Counted from the stretch's first letter, positions 7,489-15,515 are shown. The stretch: 38,322 nt of DNA from an uncultured Nitrospirota bacterium (GCA_913051775.1 CAJXCL010000016.1:1-38322), one strand, 5' to 3'. A program made the numbers and translations. The notes: generated by a model from the sequence alone, not told the origin.

Positions 7489-7980
7489 ATGGAAAATGAT
7501 AAAAACCCGATTGCCAATCCCGTGATAGTCCTCCGGGAGGAATTTGATGACTGGGCCGTTCTCTTTGATCCGGATTCCGGTGATGCTTTTGGGCTGAACC
7601 CGGTAAGCGTATTTATATGGAAGCTCCTGGATGGCACACATAATGACAGGGATCTTTTAAATAAGTTGCTCGAAAAATGCAAAAATGTTCCTGAAGAAGT
7701 GGAAAGTGATATTACAGAATTCGTAAATGACCTTGTAGAACGAGGGTTTGCAGGTTACGAAACAACCGTCGAAGAAAGGAGATTTGAGATGGATGACAAA
7801 GAGCTCACATATGAAAAACCGAGACTCCTTATACTGGGGGCCTCCGATTCGGGAGCATCTGATAATGCCGAGCCAGAGGACAGCGCCATGTGTGACGTGG
7901 GTCAGGCAGCTGCTTACATATGCGGCCTCGGATTCTCCCCGGCTTTGCTATGTGGCGAAGGAGCCGGTGATGAGGGATGA
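7489..7980 (+). CDS. scmD: PqqD-family (ScmD-like) protein fused to a Cys/Gly-rich precursor-like tail
   Basis: A 163-residue protein. Residues 8-95 form a PqqD/RRE domain: NPVIVLREEFDDWAVLFDPD, then FGLNPVSVFIWKLLDG and a helical C-terminal half. Such domains bind leader peptides of RiPP precursors for radical SAM enzymes. The family resemblance is to ScmD of the SynChlorMet cassette, recalled from memory. Most PqqD proteins end near residue 95. Here an in-frame tail of about 63 residues follows, with an acidic leader-like part and the end CDVGQAAAYI-CGLGFSPALL-CGEGAGDEG. Cys135, Cys145 and Cys155 are exactly ten apart, and each opens a C-x-x-G unit. The tail therefore looks like a RiPP core attached to its own recognition domain. 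Two radical SAM genes follow. Confidence 0.75.
   Translation: MENDKNPIANPVIVLREEFDDWAVLFDPDSGDAFGLNPVSVFIWKLLDGTHNDRDLLNKLLEKCKNVPEEVESDITEFVNDLVERGFAGYETTVEERRFEMDDKELTYEKPRLLILGASDSGASDNAEPEDSAMCDVGQAAAYICGLGFSPALLCGEGAGDEG
7777..7782 (+). promoter_or_regulatory. Internal Shine-Dalgarno site before Met101 of the PqqD fusion
   Basis: AGGAGA lies 6 bases before the ATG at 7789, inside the PqqD reading frame and in frame with it. The main start at 7489 has no such site. This could drive separate synthesis of the tail. Confidence 0.5.
7789..7980 (+). CDS. Candidate stand-alone precursor peptide from an internal in-frame start
   Basis: If translation starts at Met101 of the PqqD fusion, the product has 63 residues. 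It would begin MDDKELTYEKPRLLILG, continue with a Ser/Asp/Glu-rich stretch and end with the three C-x-x-G decads. Size, acidic leader and Cys/Gly-rich C-terminus are all usual for precursors modified by radical SAM/SPASM enzymes that form thioether or other Cys-linked crosslinks. The strong ribosome site is direct evidence; that a separate peptide is made is inference. The alternative is that only the fusion is made and modified in cis. Confidence 0.4.
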   Translation: MDDKELTYEKPRLLILGASDSGASDNAEPEDSAMCDVGQAAAYICGLGFSPALLCGEGAGDEG

Positions 7981-8041
7981 AAGTTGTATGGGACCAATTT
8001 AATTTTATATTTTTCACTTCACATCTCTGGAAATTAGAAGC

Positions 8042-8113
8042 ATGAATGAAGAAGAGCTAACCACTATTTTTATTAGCTCGGAAATGCTACAAAAAAGCGT
8101 AATAGTTGAATGA
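8042..8113 (+). pseudogene. Internally deleted four-helix-bundle ORF remnant
   Basis: A 23-codon frame reads MNEEELTTIFISS and ends in TGA overlapping the next gene's ATG. Its first codons match the start, and the rest matches the C-terminus, of the four-helix-bundle pseudogene at 9256-9610; about 285 bp between them are missing. The upstream flank (8010-8041) also resembles 9224-9255. The frame may still help translation of the radical SAM gene by ATGA coupling. Confidence 0.6.
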
Positions 8114-9222
8114 AATCTAAAATGAGAATAATGAAAACACCCAAAACTGTGGATCTGGATATTACAAACCAATGTAACCTCCGGTGCAAATATTGCTTTC
8201 ATTTCACCAGTGCCGGTGATGTTGACATCGACCTGCCTAAAGAGGGGTGGTTTCAGTTTTTCGAGGAATTAAACCGCTGTGCTGTAATGGAAGTTTGTCT
8301 CACTGGAGGGGAACCTTTTTACCGGGAAGATTTAAAGGAGCTTATAGATGGAATCGTCCGCAACCGGATGCGATTTTCCGTTCTCAGTAATGGAACGCTG
8401 ATTACGGATGATACAGCAGCCTATCTGGCATCCACCGGGCGATGTAACTCAGTGCAGGTTTCTATTGACGGATCCGGGACAGAACCTCATGATACCTGCA
8501 GGGGAAACGGAAATTTTCTAAAGGCGATGGCAGGGATAAATAATCTCAAAAAACATAACGTTTCCGTTGCCGTTAGAGTTACTATTCATAAACATAATGT
8601 GTGGAACCTTGAGGAAGTTACCGAGCTCTTATTGGATGAGATCGGTCTCCCCGGTTTTTCCACAAATGCGGCCTCTTTTTTTGGGCTTTGCTCAAAAAAT
8701 GCGGCTCAGGTACAGCTCACAGTAGAAGAGCGTTCCATTGCGATTAAATCACTGATTAGACTGAATAAAAAATACAATGGCCGCATAAACGGGGCAGCGG
8801 GACCTCTGGCAGAGGGAAGGATTTGGGTTAGAATGGAAAAGGCACGGTTACATAAAGAGAATTGTCATCCGGGCAGGGGACGGCTTACGGGCTGCGGTTG
8901 TCCTATGAGCAAAATTGCCATACGCTCGGATGGCGCGATTGTTCCCTGCAACATGCTAAGTCATATAAAGTTGGGCCAGATAAATAGGGACAGGCTTCAG
9001 GATGTATGGCTTAACCATCCGGAAATGAGAAAGTTAAGGGTACGGCGTAATATCCCTTTGAGAGATTTCGAGTTTTGTAATGGATGCGAATATATTAATT
9101 ACTGCACCGGTAATTGCCCGGCATTGACTTACACCATGTTGGGCAAAGTCGATCACCCCAGCCCGGACGCTTGTCTCAGGAAGTTTCTGGATGATGGGGG
9201 GAAACTACCCGTTTCATATTAG
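8110..9222 (+). CDS. scmE: Radical SAM/SPASM peptide-modifying enzyme, ScmE-like
   Basis: A 370-residue enzyme. DITNQCNLRCKYC holds the CxxxCxxC motif (Cys22, Cys26, Cys29) for the SAM-binding 4Fe-4S cluster. LTGGEPF is the GGE motif that contacts SAM, and VSIDGS follows. The C-terminal SPASM region has CGCPMSKIAIRSDGAIVPC, then CNGCEYINYCTGNCP and a late Cys, enough to bind two auxiliary clusters. Enzymes of this build crosslink or epimerise ribosomal peptides. The resemblance to SynChlorMet ScmE is from memory of that family. The ATG at 8110 overlaps the upstream remnant's stop. In-frame ATGs at 8122 and 8131 are alternatives, and MKTPKTVDLDIT from 8131 looks like the natural domain start. 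Confidence 0.85.
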   Translation: MKSKMRIMKTPKTVDLDITNQCNLRCKYCFHFTSAGDVDIDLPKEGWFQFFEELNRCAVMEVCLTGGEPFYREDLKELIDGIVRNRMRFSVLSNGTLITDDTAAYLASTGRCNSVQVSIDGSGTEPHDTCRGNGNFLKAMAGINNLKKHNVSVAVRVTIHKHNVWNLEEVTELLLDEIGLPGFSTNAASFFGLCSKNAAQVQLTVEERSIAIKSLIRLNKKYNGRINGAAGPLAEGRIWVRMEKARLHKENCHPGRGRLTGCGCPMSKIAIRSDGAIVPCNMLSHIKLGQINRDRLQDVWLNHPEMRKLRVRRNIPLRDFEFCNGCEYINYCTGNCPALTYTMLGKVDHPSPDACLRKFLDDGGKLPVSY

Positions 9223-9255
9223 ATTTTTCATTTTACATCTATATAACTAAGAAAC

Positions 9256-9610
9256 ATGAACGAAGAGAAACTAAAGGAACGAACAAAGAGTTTTGCCTTA
9301 CGAGTATAAAGCTGCTTGACTCGTTGCCAAAAAATGCAGTTGAACGAGCAATTGGCAATCAATTGGTGAGGCGTAGAACTTTAGTGGCGGCAAATTATCG
9401 TTCTGCTTGCCGGGAGAGGTCAAAAGCAGATTTCATTTCAAAATTGGGTATGGTAGTAGAAGAAGCCGATGGAAGCGACTTTTGGCTTGAATTACTAATT
9501 GATGGGAAAATAATAAAAAGAGAATGGGTAGAACCTCTACTGAAGAAGCAGGAGAACTTACCGCTATTTTTATTAGTTCGGTAAATACTGCAAAAAAGCG
9601 TAATAGATAA
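9256..9610 (+). pseudogene. Frameshifted four-helix-bundle protein (23S rRNA intervening-sequence family)
   Basis: The product can be read in three successive frames. MNEEKLKERTKSFALRV runs into a TAA at 9307. Then frame +2 reads IKLLDSLPK, AIGNQLVRRRT, VAANYRSACRERSKADF and WLELLIDGKI. Finally frame +1 reads EEAGELTAIFISS and ends at 9610. Together these cover a complete member of the small four-helix-bundle family (TIGR02436 type), broken by indels near 9305 and 9535. Family members are common beside mobile and variable loci and have no clear enzymatic role. The gene ends one base before the next radical SAM frame. Confidence 0.75.
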
Positions 9611-10738
9611 ATGAATTCTAAAATCAAAAATCTAAAGTCTAAAATGAAATTAAACCAAATCTACTTTTATCTCACCGAAGGATGCAACCTTACCTGCCGT
9701 CACTGTTGGATGGCGCCGAAATTTCAGACAGAGAAAACCATCTACCCGGCGCTGGGGTTAGACCTGTTCCGATCTATTATTGAGCAGGCCAAACCGCTGG
9801 GACTTTCCGGCGTCAAGTTAACGGGTGGTGAGCCGCTGATGCACCCGGGAATAGGTGATATTTTAGAGCATATCCGGATGGAAAATCTTCGTCTCACCAT
9901 AGAAACCAACGGTCTCCTCTGTACGCCCGAACTTGCCCAAAAAATAAAGGAATGTAAAAAACCCTTTGTATCGGTGAGTCTGGATGGTGCAAACGCTAAT
10001 ACCCACGAATGGGTAAGGGGTGTGGAGGGTTCTTTTGAGGACGCAAAAAATGGAGTCAGGAATCTCGTAAAAGCCGGACTAAAACCGCAGATTATTTTAT
10101 CCGTTATGCGTTGCAACAAGGATCAGATGGAAAAGGTTGTGCGGCTTGCTGAATCTCTTGGCGCAGGCTCGGTGAAGTTCAATCTTGTGCAGCCAACCAT
10201 GAGGGGTGAGAAGATGAGTAAGGCGGGAGAGACTTTAACCATAAAGGAGCTTGTGAGCTTAGGGCTGTGGGTGGAAACCACCCTTTCAGATTCAACAAAT
10301 TTAAGGCTTATTTACCACCACCCTCCTGCTTTTCGACCTCTGGGCAAAATATTTGGCAATAACAGAGTCGGGAACGGAACTTGCGGAATCCTGGGAATTT
10401 TAGGGGTTCTGGCAAACGGTTCTTATGCCCTTTGCGGTATAGGGAAGTCTGTTAAGAATCTTGTTTTTGGTCATGCCTGTAAGAATCGGCTTGAGGACAT
10501 TTGGAATAATACGCCCGTTCTTCAGGAGCTTCGTGAAGGCTTGCCTAGTGGATTGAAAGGTATATGCGGCGACTGTATTATGAAGAGCCGTTGTTTAGGA
10601 AGCTGCGTGGCGCAAAATTATTACCTCAGGAAGAACCTTCTTGCCCCTTTCTGGTATTGTGAGGAAGCCAGAGCGCAGGGGCTTTTCCCGGAAAGTCGGC
10701 TGCGACCGGAGGCAAATAATTGCAGATTGATGATTTAA
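9611..10738 (+). CDS. scmF: Radical SAM/SPASM peptide-modifying enzyme, ScmF-like
   Basis: A 375-residue second radical SAM enzyme. LTEGCNLTCRHCWMAP carries Cys25, Cys29 and Cys32; VKLTGGEPLMHP is the SAM-contacting motif, and TIETNG and VSLDGA follow. The SPASM part has a Cys in GTCGILGILG, a Cys in YALCGIG, CGDCIMKSRCLGSC, and a late Cys in WYCEE. It resembles SynChlorMet ScmF from memory. The first 11 residues (MNSKIKNLKSK) come from low-complexity filler like that at 10740-10800, so the true start may be the ATG at 9644. With the PqqD fusion and ScmE-like enzyme it forms a two-enzyme peptide-maturation set. Confidence 0.85.
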   Translation: MNSKIKNLKSKMKLNQIYFYLTEGCNLTCRHCWMAPKFQTEKTIYPALGLDLFRSIIEQAKPLGLSGVKLTGGEPLMHPGIGDILEHIRMENLRLTIETNGLLCTPELAQKIKECKKPFVSVSLDGANANTHEWVRGVEGSFEDAKNGVRNLVKAGLKPQIILSVMRCNKDQMEKVVRLAESLGAGSVKFNLVQPTMRGEKMSKAGETLTIKELVSLGLWVETTLSDSTNLRLIYHHPPAFRPLGKIFGNNRVGNGTCGILGILGVLANGSYALCGIGKSVKNLVFGHACKNRLEDIWNNTPVLQELREGLPSGLKGICGDCIMKSRCLGSCVAQNYYLRKNLLAPFWYCEEARAQGLFPESRLRPEANNCRLMI

Positions 10739-10841
10739 AATTGAAAATTTGAGGAAGATATTTTCATTTAAGATTTAAGATTGATGATTTAAGATTTTAC
10801 CTTAAAGCAAAGATCTAAAATGCAATGACGGCTATCAAAAA
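10739..10841. repeat. Low-complexity AAGATTTAAGATT filler
   Basis: The stretch consists of near-repeats of TTTAAGATTGATGATTTAAGA. It separates the second radical SAM gene from the HTH-sulfotransferase gene. No promoter was recognised. Confidence 0.5.
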
Positions 10842-11825
10842 ATGTTAGGAAAGCAGATCAAAGAATTGCGGCAAAAAAATAAAATATCTCTGGAAGAACT
10901 CGCTCATAAATCAGGTCTTTCAGTGGATACCCTGAGGTTAATTGAACAGGATGATATAGAGCATATTGAGGATTCCAGGCTTCTCAAAATTGCCGATAAC
11001 CTCTGCTTAAAAAGTGCTCTTGATTTTGCCTGTTTGATGAAAACTAATAAAGCCTTTAGAAGATTCCATGCATACGTTGTTGGTCTACCTAAAACAGGAA
11101 CAGTATCCCTTGCAGCTGTTTTTGGAAACTATCGTTCGCTCCATGAATTTCACCAGAGGGAAACACATCAAGAGATCATTAAACTGAATCAGGGGCAGAT
11201 TTCGAAAAAGGAGTTTTCTCAATTCATCAGAAAACGCGATTTTTTGGCTGGGTTCCTGGAAATGGATGCCGCGCATTTTAATCGTCATTATATAGATATT
11301 CTCGCTGAAGAATTTCCAAAAGCTAAATTTTTATGCCTTATTCGTGACTGCTATTCCTGGGTGAATTCTTGCGTTAACTACTACACCCATCCTGAAAAAG
11401 AAGCCTTGGAGGTTTCTGAACTTCCCAACGGAATGCCTTTTGACCTACCCATAGGATCAAACAGCCAGAAAGATGAACTAAAAAAAAATTTTCATAAATA
11501 TATTGATGTCCCCCTTATATTCTGGACAACTGAATACAAAAAGATATTAGAAAAACTTCCTCCCGACAGGTCCATGATAATCAAAACAAACGAGATTTCA
11601 GCAAAACTGGACGAAATAGCCCGGTTTTTGAATGTATCCTATAATTCTTTATTTACAGAACAGTCTCATCTCAATAAAGCAAAGTATGGGGTTGGGATCC
11701 TTTTTAGCCTGGATATGGATTTTCTGGAAGCAAAGTTCAGGGAGCATTGTTCTGATTTGATAGAAGAATTTTTTCCCGATTATTCTCTCCAGGATTATTT
11801 CAAGGGGAAAAAATTGTGGCAGTAA
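10842..11825 (+). CDS. XRE-type helix-turn-helix domain fused to a sulfotransferase-like domain
   Basis: A 327-residue protein. Residues 1-56 are a Cro/CI-type HTH (KQIKELRQKNKISLEELAHKSGLSVDTLRLIE). After a short linker, residues 76-320 resemble PAPS-dependent sulfotransferases. VVGLPKTGTVSL at 79-90 fits the 5'-phosphosulfate loop. CLIRDCYSWVNS at 165-176 fits the 3'-phosphate motif with its R-D and S. WTTEYKKIL and the following region complete the fold. Sulfotransferases of this group act on sugars, lipids or peptide tyrosines. A joined HTH is unusual and could bind DNA or serve as a protein-docking domain. It follows the radical SAM genes on the same strand, so sulfation of the cassette product is possible, as an inference. 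The ATG at 10842 is the only sensible start. Confidence 0.7.
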   Translation: MLGKQIKELRQKNKISLEELAHKSGLSVDTLRLIEQDDIEHIEDSRLLKIADNLCLKSALDFACLMKTNKAFRRFHAYVVGLPKTGTVSLAAVFGNYRSLHEFHQRETHQEIIKLNQGQISKKEFSQFIRKRDFLAGFLEMDAAHFNRHYIDILAEEFPKAKFLCLIRDCYSWVNSCVNYYTHPEKEALEVSELPNGMPFDLPIGSNSQKDELKKNFHKYIDVPLIFWTTEYKKILEKLPPDRSMIIKTNEISAKLDEIARFLNVSYNSLFTEQSHLNKAKYGVGILFSLDMDFLEAKFREHCSDLIEEFFPDYSLQDYFKGKKLWQ

Positions 11826-11853
11826 AAAGAAAGTCATTACAAAGAGTTTCTAG

Positions 11854-12312
11854 ATGAAAATTCGCACTCATTTATATACGACCACTCTATTAAGCGGTGG
11901 TTTATTTGCTGCGACGCGCTCGTCGCAAATTGCAGTTTCCTGTTTTCTCAGTGGTATATTTATTGATATTGACCATGTTTTTGATTTCTTGATTTTCTCA
12001 GAAGAAAAATTTTCTATCAAGAACATACTCTCATGGTGTAATGAACTAAAATGGAAAAAAATTGTGTTGATTTTTCATTCTTATGAATTCTTTATTTTTT
12101 TAAGTTTTATTATGTACTATTTTCCTCACAATATATTATTAGGCATTTTACTGGGGAGCGGTCTCCATCTTATACTGGACCAAATAGGAAATTGTTCCTT
12201 TAGCAAGTATCACAAACCTTTTCCATGGTTTTATTTTTTCACTTTTCGAATTTTATCAGGTTTTCGAAAGGAAAAACTGCTCAGACAAAACCTGACTCCC
12301 CAATCGCAATAG
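11854..12312 (+). CDS. YdjM-like inner-membrane metal-dependent hydrolase family protein
   Basis: A 152-residue membrane protein with three or four hydrophobic segments. It contains FIDIDHVFDFLIF, HSYEFFIFLSF and GSGLHLILDQIGN, the spaced Asp/His clusters typical of the YdjM/DUF457 group (membrane-bound putative metal hydrolases). It begins MKIRTHLYTTTLLSGGLF, also usual for the group. It starts 28 bp after the HTH-sulfotransferase gene and ends about 20 bp before thrS, so it could belong to either transcript. Its substrate is unknown. Confidence 0.6.
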   Translation: MKIRTHLYTTTLLSGGLFAATRSSQIAVSCFLSGIFIDIDHVFDFLIFSEEKFSIKNILSWCNELKWKKIVLIFHSYEFFIFLSFIMYYFPHNILLGILLGSGLHLILDQIGNCSFSKYHKPFPWFYFFTFRILSGFRKEKLLRQNLTPQSQ

Positions 12313-12333
12313 TTGTAATCAATTGACAAAAGA

Positions 12334-14085
12334 ATGCCATTTAGATATTTTAATAATGACATGACTAATAATAAATTGGAAAAATTAAGGCACAGTACAG
12401 CGCACGTAATGGCTCAGGCCGTGAAAAGGCTTTACCCTGAAACGCTGGTTACCATAGGACCAGCGATTGAAAATGGTTTTTATTATGACTTTGACAGGGA
12501 GGAACCTTTCAAACCTGAAGACCTTCAAAAAATAGAAAAGCTCATGCATGAGATTGTTAAAGAAAACTTTCCTGTTGTGCGATCTGAACTGAATAAGGAA
12601 GAGGCCCTGAAATTTTTTGAGGGAAAAGGAGAGAAGTATAAGAAGGAATTAATTACTGAAATAGAGGATGAAGAAGTCAGCATTTACACACAGGGTGAAT
12701 TTGCGGACCTTTGCCGCGGTCCTCATGTTGGTTCCACAGGAGATATAAAGTCCTTTAAACTATTGAGTGTTGCAGGTTCATACTGGCGAGGGGATGAAAA
12801 TAATAAAATGCTGCAGCGCATCTATGGAATCGCTTTTTATTCCCGGAAAGATTTGGGCGAATACTTAGACAGGTTAGAGGAAGCAAAAAAAAGAGACCAC
12901 CGGAAATTAGGAAAAGAACTGGACCTTTTTCATGTTGATGAAGAAATTGGATCAGGCTTAATTTTGTGGCATCCAAAAGGAGCGTTGGTTAGGACCATTA
13001 TCGAAGACTTCTGGAGAAAAGAGCATTATAAAAATGGATACCAGATACTTTATTCTCCTCATATCGCACGTGCGCATCTCTGGGAAACCAGCGAACATCT
13101 CAACTTTTATAAAGAGAATATGTATTCCCCTATGGATATAGATGGCACGGATTACATCGTTAAACCGATGAATTGCCCGTTTCACATCAAAATATATAAC
13201 AGTAGATTGAGGAGCTACCGTGAGTTGCCATTTAGGTGGGCTGAATTGGGTACAGTTTACCGGTATGAAAAAACAGGGGTGTTGCATGGACTCCTTCGGG
13301 TAAGGGGATTTACGCAAGATGATGCGCATATATTTTGCCGGTCCGATCAACTGCCTGAGGAAATTTCCAAGGCATTGGATTTTACCATTTTTATTTTACG
13401 CTCTTTTGGTTTTGAAGAGTATCAAATATACCTCAGCACAAAGCCCGATAAATTTGTAGGATCTGAAGAATCCTGGGAAAAGGCTACGACAGCACTAAAA
13501 GGCGCTTTAGATAAATCAGGAATGGCTTATGAGATTGACGCGGGTGAGGGAGTCTTTTACGGCCCCAAAATAGACGTAAAAATAAAAGACAGCCTTGGCA
13601 GAGCATGGCAGTGTTCTACGATCCAGGTGGATTTTAATTTGCCAGAAAGGTTTAAAATAAGCTATATTGGGGAGGACGGGCAGCCGCACCAGCCGATTAT
13701 GATTCACAGGGCATTAATGGGATCACTGGAGCGTTTTTTTGGCTGCCTCATAGAACACTTTGCAGGGGCGTTTCCAACCTGGTTGGCTCCTGTTCAGGTT
13801 AGAATTCTTACCATTACCGACAACCATATTAAATATGCAGAAGAGATATCCGAGTTTTTGAAAAAAGATGGAATCCGGGTTGAGCTGGATTCAAGGAACG
13901 AAAAGGTTGGTTTCAAAATTCGCGAAGCCCAGACAAGCAAAATCCCTTATATGTTGATTATTGGTGATAAAGAAATAAAAGACAAAGAAGTAGCTGTTAG
14001 AAAGCGAAAAGAGAAAAAAACTGAAACCATGGATTCTGAAGATTTCTTAAGTAAATTAAATAAGGAAATTATTTCAAAAAAATAG
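12334..14085 (+). CDS. thrS: Threonyl-tRNA synthetase lacking the TGS domain
   Basis: This enzyme attaches threonine to tRNA-Thr. The 583-residue protein starts directly in the editing domain: [18 protein letters not shown] holds the first HxxxH, and DLCRGPHV follows. Catalytic class II motifs are present, such as [10 protein letters not shown] and [16 protein letters not shown], and the anticodon domain closes the protein. The usual N-terminal TGS domain of about 60 residues is absent, giving a length near 580 rather than 640. Start choice is open between the ATG at 12334 and that at 12361; neither has a clear ribosome site. It heads the thrS-infC-rpmI-rplT run. Confidence 0.93.
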   Translation: MPFRYFNNDMTNNKLEKLRHSTAHVMAQAVKRLYPETLVTIGPAIENGFYYDFDREEPFKPEDLQKIEKLMHEIVKENFPVVRSELNKEEALKFFEGKGEKYKKELITEIEDEEVSIYTQGEFADLCRGPHVGSTGDIKSFKLLSVAGSYWRGDENNKMLQRIYGIAFYSRKDLGEYLDRLEEAKKRDHRKLGKELDLFHVDEEIGSGLILWHPKGALVRTIIEDFWRKEHYKNGYQILYSPHIARAHLWETSEHLNFYKENMYSPMDIDGTDYIVKPMNCPFHIKIYNSRLRSYRELPFRWAELGTVYRYEKTGVLHGLLRVRGFTQDDAHIFCRSDQLPEEISKALDFTIFILRSFGFEEYQIYLSTKPDKFVGSEESWEKATTALKGALDKSGMAYEIDAGEGVFYGPKIDVKIKDSLGRAWQCSTIQVDFNLPERFKISYIGEDGQPHQPIMIHRALMGSLERFFGCLIEHFAGAFPTWLAPVQVRILTITDNHIKYAEEISEFLKKDGIRVELDSRNEKVGFKIREAQTSKIPYMLIIGDKEIKDKEVAVRKRKEKKTETMDSEDFLSKLNKEIISKK

Positions 14086-14120
14086 TATAATGTCGCTACT
14101 GTAAATAATATTTGTAAAGG

Positions 14121-14131
14121 GAAGAGGAGGT
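14121..14131 (+). promoter_or_regulatory. Strong ribosome site that fixes the infC start
   Basis: GAAGAGGAGGT ends 8 bases before ATA at 14140. There is an in-frame stop TGA at 14131-14133, so the gene must start after it, and no ATG, GTG or TTG occurs in frame before 14224. Confidence 0.8.
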
Positions 14132-14139
14132 GATATTTC

Positions 14140-14652
14140 ATAAAAAAATTTTTACGAATTAATCAAAGGATAAGAATCCAGGAGGTTAGGGTAATAGACG
14201 ATTTCGGAGAACAGCTTGGTGTTTTGCCTACTAGGAAAGCCATTAACCTGGCCAGAGAAAAGGATTTAGATCTTGTAGAAGTGGCGCCGGGAGAAACCCC
14301 CCCTGTTTGCAAGATAATGGACTATGGAAAATATCAATATAAGCTCAACAAAAAGGCGCACGAAGCCAAAAGAAAACAGAAAGTTGTCCATCTAAAAGAG
14401 GTAAAGATAAGACCGAAAACAGAAGAACATGACTACCAGTTTAAGTTAAAACACGTAAACCGGTTTCTTGCCGATGGAGATAAAGCAAAAATTACAATGA
14501 TGTTTAAAGGACGAGAAATCGTGCATTTATCGATTGGACAAGCCATACTTGAAAGAATGGTGGAGGAAACTAAGGAAATAGCGGATGTAGAGCAATTACC
14601 TAAACGAGAGGGAAGAAATATGACATTAATACTGACTCCTAAAGCAAAATAG
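14140..14652 (+). CDS. infC: Translation initiation factor IF-3 with an AUA start codon
   Basis: IF-3 binds the 30S subunit and checks the start codon. The frame beginning at ATA 14140 gives a 170-residue protein. It opens with [20 protein letters not shown] and [17 protein letters not shown], the complete IF-3 N-domain, and ends in [13 protein letters not shown]. Starting at the TTG at 14224 would remove 28 conserved residues. ATA lies the right distance after GAGGAGG. Rare AUU/AUC/AUA starts are known for infC in many bacteria, where IF-3 represses its own translation, so autoregulation is likely. An ATT at 14158 is a weaker alternative without a ribosome site. Confidence 0.93.
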   Translation: MKKFLRINQRIRIQEVRVIDDFGEQLGVLPTRKAINLAREKDLDLVEVAPGETPPVCKIMDYGKYQYKLNKKAHEAKRKQKVVHLKEVKIRPKTEEHDYQFKLKHVNRFLADGDKAKITMMFKGREIVHLSIGQAILERMVEETKEIADVEQLPKREGRNMTLILTPKAK

Positions 14653-14665
14653 AAAGGTTTTTAAA

Positions 14666-14863
14666 ATGCCAAAATTGAAAACAAGCAGAGGTGCGGCTAA
14701 GCGATTTAAGGTTACCGGTAGCGGGAAAATTAAAAGATCAAAGGCCTACTTGCGGCATATTCTTACCTCAAAAACAACAAAGCAGAAAAGAAACTTGAGG
14801 GCGGGAAGTACAATATCCAGAGTAGATTCCGCTCGTGTTAAAAGAATGTTAGCTGGTAATTAA
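14666..14863 (+). CDS. rpmI: Ribosomal protein L35
   Basis: A 65-residue basic protein starting [20 protein letters not shown] and carrying [20 protein letters not shown], both standard for bL35, a small protein of the 50S subunit. It begins 13 bp after infC, the normal operon order. In enterobacteria L20 represses this mRNA by binding near rpmI. Whether that applies here cannot be read from the sequence. Confidence 0.97.
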   Translation: MPKLKTSRGAAKRFKVTGSGKIKRSKAYLRHILTSKTTKQKRNLRAGSTISRVDSARVKRMLAGN

Positions 14864-14940
14864 ACTGAACTATAATAAAATATTTAATTATTATGATGGA
14901 TCGTATGAAAAATTTTATAAATTTATAGGAGACTGAACTA

Positions 14941-15306
14941 ATGCCAAGAGCAACAAGCGGGCCTGTTACCAGGAACAGGAGAAAGAAAGTACTTAAACAG
15001 GCCAAAGGCTTTAAGGGAACCAAGAGTAAGCAGTTTAAAAAGGCAAAAGAAACTTTAGAGAGAGCATTAAAATATGCCTATAGAGATCGTAGAGTGAAAA
15101 AACGTGAATTTAGAAAATTATGGATTATTCGCCTTAACGCTGCGGTCAGGGCTGACGGATTGACATACTCTAGGTTTATAGCTGGTTTAAAAAGAGCTAA
15201 TATTAATCTGGACAGAAAAATTTTGGCTGATCTCGCTGTTAATGAACCGGAAGCTTTTAAAGCAGTCACAGAAAAAGCCAAAGAAGAACTGGCAAAAGCG
15301 TCTTGA
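14941..15306 (+). CDS. rplT: Ribosomal protein L20
   Basis: A 121-residue basic protein starting [20 protein letters not shown], with [16 protein letters not shown] and the globular end [20 protein letters not shown]. It binds 23S rRNA early in 50S assembly. An AGGAG lies just before the ATG. It follows rpmI after 77 bp of AT-rich sequence. No plain terminator is seen after it. Confidence 0.97.
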   Translation: MPRATSGPVTRNRRKKVLKQAKGFKGTKSKQFKKAKETLERALKYAYRDRRVKKREFRKLWIIRLNAAVRADGLTYSRFIAGLKRANINLDRKILADLAVNEPEAFKAVTEKAKEELAKAS

Positions 15307-15428
15307 AAAGTAAACATACCGGAATAAAAAGCATAAAAACTGCCTGCCTCATAGGATTGGACCCTTAAGTGTATACATCCTTTTTTCGCTGCCCACGGAT
15401 TTATAAATATGGATTTTGGAATTTATTT

Positions 15429-15515
15429 GGAAAGTGTTTAGCGAGCGAACTTAAAATAAAATCATACTTTGCACTGAAGATTTCCCGCAGTTTGCTGTGG
15501 GGAGCTTCAATTTTT
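15429..15515 (+). repeat. REP-like palindrome, copy b (most complete)
   Basis: It opens GGAAAGTGTTTAGCGAGCG, then has a spacer, GCACTGAAGATTT and the hairpin CCCGCAG-TTTG-CTGTGGG (15484-15501), closing with GAGCTTCAATTT. It fills much of the space between rplT and pheS. Other copies are at 2321-2373, 23981-24031 and 24661-24682. Confidence 0.6.

Noticed and set aside
14224-14652. IF-3 starting at TTG 14224
   Set aside because: It would remove the conserved N-terminal segment encoded in frame from 14140.
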